Of a stretch of 11,981 nucleotides of DNA, positions 1 through 5,956 are shown piece after piece (positions within the stretch are counted from its first letter, which is position 1; each line of letters opens with the position of its first letter). The notes beneath the pieces were generated by a model. The model searched no databases and had not been told where the DNA came from. It worked only from the letters and a program-made list of their open reading frames with translations. The position numbers were made by a program, and so were the translations under genes. This DNA is from Negativicutes bacterium (GTDB taxonomy: Bacteria > Bacillota > Negativicutes > JAGOZY01): contig JAGOZY010000006.1 of the NCBI GenBank assembly GCA_018058445.1, positions 1-11,981 on the forward strand, read 5' to 3'.

Positions 1-282
1 TGTCCATTCAGTAAATCCCTCTCCCCACCACTCATTATTTTCTTTAAATGGATGAAATTGCGGTAAATAAAACGCAATTAGTCTAATTGGCAACCTTTCT
101 CCCGATAAATCAACGTTTGTTTTTTTTACATATTTCTTATTTGTAGTTACATCGCTATTAGCAATTTGGAGTGTTTCTAAAATATACTCCATTAAAAATG
201 TTTTTCTTAATAAGGGGAAAACTACCTTTTGAATTTTTCTGTTCCAATATTTCATGGAAAGAATTCTACTTTTATACTGCAT
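1..282 (-). CDS. WbsX-family glycosyltransferase, N-terminal part (cut by window edge)
   Basis: An open frame of 94 codons runs from an ATG at 280-282 to the left edge with no stop, so only the N-terminus is visible. The first ~60 residues are basic and hydrophobic and I do not recognise them. They are followed by [13 protein letters not shown] (residues 66-78) and [12 protein letters not shown] (83-94). This pair is the hallmark opening of the WbsX glycosyltransferase family (Pfam Glyco_tran_WbsX), found in O-antigen and capsule clusters and thought to act in the cytoplasm on polysaccharide precursors. AAGGAG at 290-295 lies 7 bases before the ATG and shares bases with the stop codon of the upstream glycosyltransferase gene; the 11-base gap implies one operon. 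Family members are usually several hundred residues long, so most of the gene is outside the window. The family call is strong; the sugar and acceptor are unknown. Confidence 0.85.
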   Translation of the reverse strand, partial: MQYKSRILSMKYWNRKIQKVVFPLLRKTFLMEYILETLQIANSDVTTNKKYVKKTNVDLSGERLPIRLIAFYLPQFHPFKENNEWWGEGFTEWT

Positions 283-293
283 TATTCGTCTCC

Positions 294-1622
294 TTATTTA
301 CAAATATCATTTCTCATTTTATATGTTTGAATTTTTTCAAAAAGCATTTTTTCACTTTTTTTAATCATTTCCGAGTATGCTGTATTTTGTGCATTCCACA
401 ACGTAGACATCTGTTCTTCTTTATGACCTACTAAAAAAGGAAGTGTTGTTATTACTACTAAATTCGGAATATTTTCAATATATCGATCAATAGAATTCGT
501 TTCATTATCATTAAACTCATCCCAAGTATTGAAAAATTGAAAAATATCCTGATTATAAATATTTAGCACGGTGCTTGTCATCTTGTTAATATAAATGTAT
601 TCAATACCATCAAACGTTTCTATATCAAGTATCTCTGTTGCCACGTCTAAGTCTGCAATCAATCCTGAAAAAAGGTGCCATCTTTTTCTTCCTTGAGTTA
701 AGTATTCAATTATTTTATCAAATCGCAAATCAAAATTAACAGGAAACAATACATCGTCCTCACACACAGCAAATTGTTTTTTCTTATAATAGGCCATACA
801 AAAAATTAACATTTTGTAACTCATCCCACAACCAATCCAACCATGCAAGTTACGAATTCCCTCGACAATAACAAAATTATGTTGATCGGACTCTAAAAAA
901 TCTTCACGACGTTCATATGTCTCCGAGATAGAAAGACAAATTTTAGGTATTAAGTTCTCAGAAATCATCACTGTTTTCTTTAAATATTCCGGAACCAACT
1001 CTTCAAACTTCAACAAATTAAATCCTAAAAATGCACGCTTCAGAAAGAAGAAATCATTTTGTTGAAGCTCATCTTTAGGGATTAAATAAAGTCGCGACAA
1101 CGGAAAGCCGTAGTCTCTCAGCATTTCAATATTCGTTTTTTCACCATCAAAAATTAACATAGCTCTATCTAAAATATTAAGATATTTTTCTGTGAAATCT
1201 TCACGCGAATATAGTTTTTCAGTTTGATAGATAATAAATGCCCATGGTAAGCTCTTGCAAGCCTGCGTCGAAGTAATTATATGTAACTGCCCTATATCTT
1301 GGTTAGGCTCAAAAGAGGACTGAATTTTCACCTTTATTTTACTATTACTTAAAATACTTTCAATAGCTTCCCCAATATATATCGTTTCTTCAGATATTAA
1401 AATCACAACTTCATCATAATTGATAGAGCCCCAACTAAGATGTCTTTTACTATTAAAAATACTTTTTCTATTAGCAACAAAATATTTGAACTTTCCACCA
1501 AAAGTTACTCTAGTCGCAACACAAATCCTATGCCAAACGAGTCTCATCGTAAAAGTATATCTTAAATAAAGCTTTTCAATCTGACTTAGCTTAATAGTGC
1601 TCTGCTTTCTACCTTTTTTCAC
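294..1622 (-). CDS. GT25-like glycosyltransferase, shorter paralogue lacking the GT4-type domain
   Basis: This encodes 442 residues from a GTG start; AAGGAA at 1634-1639 lies 11 bases upstream and no better start is visible. The C-terminal half (about 226-400) looks like a family 25 (lipopolysaccharide biosynthesis) GT-A glycosyltransferase. It has [13 protein letters not shown] (an I-S-L...RR start), [10 protein letters not shown] at 261-270 (the G-C-x-S-H/Y block) and CEDDV at 287-291, whose acidic residues would bind metal and nucleotide sugar. The N-terminal ~180 residues match the same part of the gene upstream (DIGQL..., LPW..., [15 protein letters not shown]). The GT4-type nucleotide-binding domain found between these two parts in the upstream protein is missing. 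No signal peptide or membrane helix is evident, so it probably acts in the cytoplasm or at the inner membrane. A 42-base gap separates it from the upstream gene. The glycosyltransferase call is firm; the substrate is unknown, and with one domain gone its activity may be altered. Confidence 0.8.
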   Translation of the reverse strand: MKKGRKQSTIKLSQIEKLYLRYTFTMRLVWHRICVATRVTFGGKFKYFVANRKSIFNSKRHLSWGSINYDEVVILISEETIYIGEAIESILSNSKIKVKIQSSFEPNQDIGQLHIITSTQACKSLPWAFIIYQTEKLYSREDFTEKYLNILDRAMLIFDGEKTNIEMLRDYGFPLSRLYLIPKDELQQNDFFFLKRAFLGFNLLKFEELVPEYLKKTVMISENLIPKICLSISETYERREDFLESDQHNFVIVEGIRNLHGWIGCGMSYKMLIFCMAYYKKKQFAVCEDDVLFPVNFDLRFDKIIEYLTQGRKRWHLFSGLIADLDVATEILDIETFDGIEYIYINKMTSTVLNIYNQDIFQFFNTWDEFNDNETNSIDRYIENIPNLVVITTLPFLVGHKEEQMSTLWNAQNTAYSEMIKKSEKMLFEKIQTYKMRNDICK

Positions 1623-1664
1623 TTTGTTGTTACTTCCTTTACAAACAATTCTACTGAAGAAATA

Positions 1665-3392
1665 TTAATCGCTGAAATTAATATTATTCATTTTTTTATA
1701 GCTTTTGATTTTACTGTCCAATAGTTGAGCACTTTCAACAATAATCATGTCATAGTTTGAATTATTCATTTTCCAGATAGATGAATCTTCTTCACTGGAA
1801 TGACTCACAAGAAACGGTAGCGTGGTAATCACAACTAAGTTTTCAAGAGATTCAATATATTTATCAATCGTATTCGTCCTTTGATTACGATTTGATTCAT
1901 TCCATTGAGCAATAAATTCGGCGCTTTTTTCATTATAGATATTACAAACCGTACTCGTCATTTTGTTGATATAGATATATTCTACTCCATCTACTTTTTC
2001 AACTTTCAAAATCTCAGTGTCTGGATCTAACCATGCGATCAGTCCAGAAAAAATCTGCCACGAATTTGGTTCAAGAGATTCCAGATAATTTCTTATTTTT
2101 TTTACTTTTTCATTAAAATCGCTAAAAAAAACAACGTCATCTTCACAAATCATTGGAAATCGTGATAAGTCAGCTTTAGTAAAACCTTGAAGCATATATT
2201 TATAACTTAGTCCACAGCCAATCCAGCCTTTAAAATGACGGAGGCCTTCAATTATCTTAAACTGATTCCTTTTTTGCATCTGAAAGTGTCTCTTGCGACT
2301 TGGTGTTTCGGTAAGTGACAAACAAAGCTCTTTATTTTTTTCAAAATTTACCGGATGATTTTTCAAAAATTGCTCGTAGCTGATCCAATCATGGGCGAGA
2401 AGCAAGCGGTCGAAGTAGAAAGCAGAGCTTTCACTAAAACAACAATTGTAATTTCTAATCTGCTGCTTTAATGAATCATATTTCGCACTATTTTTTAGCA
2501 GTTCTTCTATTCTATCAGCCATCTGATCAATGTCACCTTCTGGAACAACTTCGATCACATCTGCTAACAGTGGGTAATCTCCAATATCCTGACTGCTTTC
2601 ACTAATAATCGGTACACCTAGTGATAGAACTTCGTGAATACGAGTTGTCTCAAGCAAGGCATTTTCATAATAATGAATGTTAATTACAATCTTTGCAGAA
2701 CAAAGTTGGGCAACCATCTCTTCGCCAAAAATATTTTGAACTATTCTTACTTTAAATCGACTTTGAAGCTTTTCTAAAAATCGTTGTCTTCGTTTAGAGC
2801 TTGTATCACCATAAAATAATACTTCACAAGACTCTTGCTCTTCAGGATTTGAGTATTCACGACCATCTAGGTCATTCTTATAACAAGAAACACTTCCGAT
2901 CGGCAGATAATAAATTTGCTGATAAGGAATTCCTTTGTTTAGCAAAAATTCAATGTTTTTTTTCGAATAATCACATATGGCAATTGCTTCTTTTAATTGA
3001 AAAAAATAGCGCTCGGTAAACCAGCGAGAGCTCACTGATTGCTCCATTTGGAAGGCTACATAATTCCAAGGGAGTTTTTTGAACATTTGCGGACAAATTG
3101 CAAAGTACAATTGACCTAGATCACTTTTCGGGTTAAAGGTATATTCAATTCTGGTTCTGAAGCCCATTGAATTTAAATGTTGCTCTAAAAAATGGGCAAC
3201 ATACGATGTATGTTGAGTCGCAAGAATAGTCAGCATCGACAAATCTATTGCCCCCGGACGCATATGCTTTCGCTTGGGCTTAAATAACTGTCGTACAAGC
3301 GCATAAAAATCATTAAAGCGCCCAGTAAAAAAAACGTGAACCAGCACACGCAATTTATGTAAATTTCTTTTTATTAGCCATTTTTTTTCCAT
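1665..3392 (-). CDS. Two-domain glycosyltransferase: GT4-type domain fused to GT25-like domain
   Basis: This encodes 575 residues. I chose the ATG at 3390-3392 because GAGG (3400-3403) lies 7 bases upstream; an in-frame TTG six bases earlier has worse spacing. After a basic N-terminus, residues ~50-170 resemble the N-terminal half of a GT-B glycosyltransferase. Residues ~190-320 resemble a GT4/Glyco_trans_1-type C-terminal domain, with VLFYGDTSSKRR, then SAKIVINIHYYENALLETTR and IHEVLSLGVPIISE, the expected nucleotide-sugar binding region. Residues ~357-530 form a GT25-like domain with LCLSLTETPSRKR, GWIGCGLSYK (389-398) and an acidic CEDDVVFF motif (416-423). Two sugar transfers by one polypeptide are therefore plausible in surface polysaccharide synthesis. 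It leads a glycosyltransferase operon, separated from the tail genes by a terminator and an AT-rich spacer. The local sequence is visibly more AT-rich than the right-hand tail genes. Linkage and sugar cannot be read from sequence. Confidence 0.85.
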   Translation of the reverse strand: MEKKWLIKRNLHKLRVLVHVFFTGRFNDFYALVRQLFKPKRKHMRPGAIDLSMLTILATQHTSYVAHFLEQHLNSMGFRTRIEYTFNPKSDLGQLYFAICPQMFKKLPWNYVAFQMEQSVSSRWFTERYFFQLKEAIAICDYSKKNIEFLLNKGIPYQQIYYLPIGSVSCYKNDLDGREYSNPEEQESCEVLFYGDTSSKRRQRFLEKLQSRFKVRIVQNIFGEEMVAQLCSAKIVINIHYYENALLETTRIHEVLSLGVPIISESSQDIGDYPLLADVIEVVPEGDIDQMADRIEELLKNSAKYDSLKQQIRNYNCCFSESSAFYFDRLLLAHDWISYEQFLKNHPVNFEKNKELCLSLTETPSRKRHFQMQKRNQFKIIEGLRHFKGWIGCGLSYKYMLQGFTKADLSRFPMICEDDVVFFSDFNEKVKKIRNYLESLEPNSWQIFSGLIAWLDPDTEILKVEKVDGVEYIYINKMTSTVCNIYNEKSAEFIAQWNESNRNQRTNTIDKYIESLENLVVITTLPFLVSHSSEEDSSIWKMNNSNYDMIIVESAQLLDSKIKSYKKMNNINFSD

Positions 3393-3399
3393 TCCCAAA

Positions 3400-3403
3400 C
3401 CTC
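3400..3403 (-). promoter_or_regulatory. Ribosome binding site that fixes the start at 3392
   Basis: The minus strand reads AGAGG, 7 bases before an ATG (3390-3392). The alternative TTG at 3396-3398 would sit only 1 base from this site, so the ATG is preferred. Confidence 0.6.
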
Positions 3404-3438
3404 TATTTCGAAATATCTAATTAAAAATCATTATATTT

Positions 3439-3470
3439 TTTCTTTTTTTGTCATTTTCTTTTTTTGTCAT
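3439..3470. repeat. Perfect 16-bp tandem repeat (two copies)
   Basis: The 16-base unit tttctttttttgtcat occurs twice back to back (3439-3454 and 3455-3470), and a third partial copy begins at 3471 (tttcat). On the minus strand this is a purine-rich ATGACAAAAAAAGAAA repeated in the leader between the putative promoter and the 575-residue glycosyltransferase gene. It could be a binding site, a slippage-prone tract or simple low-complexity DNA; nothing visible decides between these. Confidence 0.85.
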
Positions 3471-3475
3471 TTTCA

Positions 3476-3523
3476 TTATTTATATAAATTTATATCCCTA
3501 TACTCAAATTCGAGATCAAGCAT
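3476..3523 (-). CDS. Possible 15-residue leader or remnant ORF
   Basis: ATG at 3521-3523 opens a 15-codon frame ending in TAA (3476-3478), encoding MLDLEFEYRDINLYK. A strong AAGGAG (3529-3534) lies 5 bases upstream, as good as the site of any real gene here. It sits just after the tail-operon terminator and before the glycosyltransferase genes. It may be a leader peptide, the surviving start of a gene lost when the neighbouring segment was exchanged, or chance. I do not recognise the peptide. Confidence 0.3.
   Translation of the reverse strand: MLDLEFEYRDINLYK
3479..3507 (-). promoter_or_regulatory. Putative sigma-70-type promoter for the glycosyltransferase genes
   Basis: On the minus strand, TTGAGT (3502-3507) and TATAAA (3479-3484) are separated by 17 bases, close to the sigma-70 consensus. 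It lies downstream of the tail-operon terminator and about 90 bases before the start of the 575-residue glycosyltransferase, where a promoter is expected. The region is very AT-rich, so chance matches are likely; the placement is the main support. Confidence 0.35.
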
Positions 3524-3559
3524 ACACACTCCTTCCTATTTAAAGTATTTTTGACAAAT

Positions 3560-3598
3560 AAAAAAAGGGCATTACCTAAATAGGTAATGCCCTTTTTT
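3560..3598 (-). terminator. Rho-independent terminator ending the tail operon (bidirectional shape)
   Basis: A perfect 10-bp stem, GGGCATTACC / GGTAATGCCC (3567-3576 with 3583-3592), encloses a 6-base loop. On the minus strand it is followed by seven Ts (3560-3566). The opposite side also carries six Ts (3593-3598), so it could stop transcription from either direction. It overlaps the stop codon of the last collar gene (3597-3599) and separates the tail genes from the glycosyltransferases. Confidence 0.93.
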
Positions 3599-4547
3599 AA
3601 TACCAAATCCTAAAAATATATCGCCACTTACTTAAACTTGATGGTTCTGCATAATTACCATTTGTTTTTTGAATAAAATAAATTCCTAAACCAATCGCTC
3701 CAGTATTAATTTGTATGCTATTTTCTTTTAATATTGGATTTGCTGGGTTGCTTAAATTTGAATGACTCCTAATAAAAAATCCCATTGCGAATTCACCAGC
3801 CAAATATCCTCCATCATCAGAAATACATTTTAATAGCACATCACATTTGCATCGCAAAGGATTAATCTCAAGATTATGATCGACAATTGTTGGAGTATTT
3901 AAAACAGGTTGATATTCCTCGGATACCCACAATTTTTGCATAGGGAGTCGTTCAAAATCCTGTCGTTCTACTTTATTAACCAAATCCGAAAGAGCTGATT
4001 CTGCTTGAATCGTAGCAGTATCATTAACTGCGTCAAAAGCTTTGATACAATAAGTCACAGAGATGTTTCTAGGGCGATTCTCATCGGATGTAGGAACCAT
4101 GAGTGAAGCATCAAATCTTGCTTGTATAGTCCCTTGGGTAACTCCTGACCCATTTGCATAAACTGAGCCAATCCCAGAATATGTAAAAACATCTGTTGCA
4201 ACTGAAACTCCAATCCTATTCCCAAATGCTACTTCTCCTGTAATATTCCGAATGGCATCCCCTTGGTGCTCCCCTAGCTTTCGTCCCTCATCTAGTCCTC
4301 TGCCGTGATCCCAACCTCGTAAAAACTCACCGCGATAATCAGGGAGCTGGAAATACCCTTCTCTACTTTCTAAATCATAATTATGCCCTAGTACATTATA
4401 AAGTTGGGCAAAAGTTTCGACCCCTAACCACTGACCTGCGCACTCTAAGTAGCCTGAGGGGGGAGTGTCAGTTGGCCAGGCAATGATACTTCCGATGGGA
4501 GCTCCCGATAATTTTGATGGAACTAAATTTATCTCTTGATCATTCAT
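3597..4547 (-). CDS. Phage tail-collar fibre protein, second copy, without attachment domain
   Basis: This encodes 316 residues from an ATG with AAGGAG (4556-4561) 8 bases upstream. Residues ~16-72 are a phage tail-collar domain: GAPIGSIIAWP, GYLECAGQWLG and FQLPDYRGEFLRGWDHGRG (66-84), then QGDAIRNITG. A divergent loop (105-144) follows, then FDASLMVPTSDENRPRN and YCIKAFD. A short helical linker leads to a C-terminal domain (about 205-316) containing HNLEINPLRCKCDVLLKC and ending WRYIFRIWY. The same end occurs in the gene upstream (5583-4627), and the two proteins are clear paralogues. Unlike the two fibres further upstream it has no N-terminal virion-attachment domain, so it must bind the tail through a partner or act as a fibre tip. 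It is the last gene of the tail operon, with a weak terminator before it and a strong one at its end. It is probably a receptor-binding protein, but this is inferred from domain and position. Confidence 0.87.
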   Translation of the reverse strand: MNDQEINLVPSKLSGAPIGSIIAWPTDTPPSGYLECAGQWLGVETFAQLYNVLGHNYDLESREGYFQLPDYRGEFLRGWDHGRGLDEGRKLGEHQGDAIRNITGEVAFGNRIGVSVATDVFTYSGIGSVYANGSGVTQGTIQARFDASLMVPTSDENRPRNISVTYCIKAFDAVNDTATIQAESALSDLVNKVERQDFERLPMQKLWVSEEYQPVLNTPTIVDHNLEINPLRCKCDVLLKCISDDGGYLAGEFAMGFFIRSHSNLSNPANPILKENSIQINTGAIGLGIYFIQKTNGNYAEPSSLSKWRYIFRIWY

Positions 4548-4582
4548 TTTAATTTCTCCTTTTATAATTTATAACTAGGTAT

Positions 4583-4611
4583 AAAAAAAGAGAGAGAAGA
4601 TCTCTTCTCTC
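4583..4611 (-). terminator. Weak intrinsic terminator between the two unanchored collar genes
   Basis: An inverted repeat, GAGAGAAGA / TCTTCTCTC (4592-4600 with 4603-4611), folds into a hairpin with a small loop. On the minus strand it is followed by a run of seven Ts (4583-4589). It lies 16 bases after the stop of the 318-residue collar gene and upstream of the RBS of the 316-residue one. The stem is only moderately GC-rich, so read-through is likely and would lower expression of the last gene. Confidence 0.6.
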
Positions 4612-4626
4612 CATCATATTTCATTT

Positions 4627-5583
4627 TTAATGCCAAATTCGGAAAATATAGCGCCAATTAGCTAATGTTACTGAACATCGACTATTTCCGGCTCCATTCA
4701 TCGCTACGAGACCACTTCCTGTCGTTCCTGTGGAAACTTTGATGAAAAACTTCTCCAGCGAAGGTAAAAGTGGCATATAATATGCTGAATCCGCCGACGG
4801 ACTTGTCGCATAATCACCGACAGAATAGCCATTTTCAGCAACAACACACTTTAGGAGTACATCACATTTGCACTGCAATGGGTTCAGATTTAGGTTATGT
4901 GTTACTACAGTTGCCGTACTAAGAATGGGTTTAATTTCTTCGGATATCCAAAGCCTCCGACCGGGAATTGCTTCAATATCTGCTCGCCCTGCCTTATCAG
5001 CTAGCTCTCGCATTGCGGCTGCAGAGTTTACAAAACTCGGTTCGCTAGCCCCATCAAATGCCTTAATACAATAAATAACCGAGATATTACGAGGGCGATT
5101 TTCGGTTGATATTGGGACTATTCGTGATGCATCAAATCCAAGTCCATGACTATGAAGCGAATCTGACCCACCAGCACTTGGCCATCCGCCAACTGCATCA
5201 AGTGGAAAAAAGGCTCCCTGTGTTCCCCCGTTATTAAGTGCCATAGATGCCCAATTTGCTCCACAACCAGTAATACCAGTTATATTCCTTATCGCATCTC
5301 CTTGGCAGCTCCCCAACTCACGTCTGCCATCTATGCCGCGCCCATGATCCCAACCACGCAGAAATTCGCCTCGATAGTCGGGTAATTGAAAGTAGCTGAT
5401 ATTTGCCTCCGATTCATATCGATGCCCGATCACCACAAAGAGGTCTGGGTAGGTATCTTCGCCGAGCCACTGACCTGCACACTCGAGATAACCGGCTGGT
5501 GGTACTTCTCCTGGCCAAGCAATGACTGTTCCAACTGGGTTTCCTGTAAATACGCTTATATTTCCTAGGCTTTCATTTCCCAC
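4627..5583 (-). CDS. Phage tail-collar fibre protein, first unanchored copy
   Basis: This encodes 318 residues from a GTG start at 5581-5583, supported by GAGGAG (5592-5597) 8 bases upstream. Residues ~15-71 form the tail-collar domain: NPVGTVIAWPG, GYLECAGQWLG, FQLPDYRGEFLRGWDHGRG (65-83) and QGDAIRNITG (94-103). Residues 104-149 are a divergent glycine-, serine- and aromatic-rich loop ending in SLHSHGLG. FDASRIVP, TENRPRN and YCIKAFD follow. The C-terminal ~110 residues hold HNLNLNPLQCKCDVLLKC and ENGYSVGDYA and end NWRYIFRIWH, matching the next gene. There is no attachment domain. The start lies inside the 3' end of the 112-residue coiled-coil gene (11-base overlap), so the two are probably translationally coupled and may form a two-subunit fibre. 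The tail role is firm; that it is the receptor-binding subunit is inferred. Confidence 0.88.
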   Translation of the reverse strand: MGNESLGNISVFTGNPVGTVIAWPGEVPPAGYLECAGQWLGEDTYPDLFVVIGHRYESEANISYFQLPDYRGEFLRGWDHGRGIDGRRELGSCQGDAIRNITGITGCGANWASMALNNGGTQGAFFPLDAVGGWPSAGGSDSLHSHGLGFDASRIVPISTENRPRNISVIYCIKAFDGASEPSFVNSAAAMRELADKAGRADIEAIPGRRLWISEEIKPILSTATVVTHNLNLNPLQCKCDVLLKCVVAENGYSVGDYATSPSADSAYYMPLLPSLEKFFIKVSTGTTGSGLVAMNGAGNSRCSVTLANWRYIFRIWH

Positions 5584-5911
5584 TCAAATAGCTCCTCTCT
5601 TTTCGCAACGACTCAATCATTTCTTCCATTGCTTTAAAAAATTCATTTACTATGTTTTCAGCTCGTTGCGCCTCTTCATGGGCTCGCTGTGCTTGGAGTG
5701 CGGCTTCAATTGTTGATTGACTCGCTCGATTTGCTTCATCGTGTGCTCTTTGGGCTTGAAGAGCAGCGCTGGCTGCTGAGTGCCCTGCGGCTTCCCTATT
5801 TTCCTTGATTTGAAAAATAACTCTCTGGTGTTCCGCAGCATTGGCTTCCCCGAGTCCTACTACACCATTTACTTGATTCTCATCGACTTTCTTATTCTCT
5901 GCATTTATCAT
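5573..5911 (-). CDS. Small alanine-rich coiled-coil protein, probable fibre shaft or adaptor
   Basis: This encodes 112 residues. I chose the ATG at 5909-5911 because AAGGAG (5920-5925) is 8 bases upstream; the in-frame GTG at 5918-5920 overlaps the RBS and cannot be served by it. After a polar N-terminus, residues ~22-108 are Ala/Glu/Gln/Arg-rich, with no proline and only one glycine, as in a long coiled coil. Two consecutive 21-residue repeats (three heptads each) start at residues 49 and 70, both opening AALQAQRAH. The composition resembles the coiled-coil shafts of the two fibres upstream, but here the shaft is a separate protein, with no attachment or collar domain. Its gene overlaps the following collar gene by 11 bases. 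It probably supplies the shaft or trimerisation element for that unanchored collar protein. I know of no named family for it; chaperone or tail-fibre assembly protein are alternatives. Confidence 0.72.
   Translation of the reverse strand: MINAENKKVDENQVNGVVGLGEANAAEHQRVIFQIKENREAAGHSAASAALQAQRAHDEANRASQSTIEAALQAQRAHEEAQRAENIVNEFFKAMEEMIESLRKERSYLSGK
5592..5597 (-). promoter_or_regulatory. Ribosome binding site supporting a GTG start inside the upstream gene
   Basis: GAGGAG on the minus strand lies 8 bases before the GTG at 5581-5583, within the coding sequence of the 112-residue protein. It shows that the collar gene starts before its neighbour ends. Confidence 0.7.
5642..5767 (-). repeat. 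Two 63-bp (21-codon) repeats in the coiled-coil gene
   Basis: Codons 49-69 (5767-5705) and 70-90 (5704-5642) encode related 21-residue units, AALQAQRAHDEANRASQSTIE and AALQAQRAHEEAQRAENIVNE. The first nine residues are identical, yet eight of those nine codons differ, always synonymously. This is a protein-level repeat with little remaining DNA identity. Confidence 0.8.
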
Positions 5912-5919
5912 ATCTTTCA

Positions 5920-5925
5920 CTCCTT
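5920..5925 (-). promoter_or_regulatory. Ribosome binding site that decides the start of the coiled-coil gene
   Basis: AAGGAG on the minus strand is 8 bases from the ATG at 5909-5911. The in-frame GTG at 5918-5920 overlaps the last base of this site, so the shorter 112-residue product is the supported one. Confidence 0.75.
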
Positions 5926-5956
5926 CAAATTATTACATTCTGTCGGTAAAGATTGA

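Noticed and set aside
171-434. A plus-strand 87-residue Phe-rich frame
   Set aside because: It spans the junction of two well-supported minus-strand glycosyltransferase genes and is low-complexity from AT-rich DNA.
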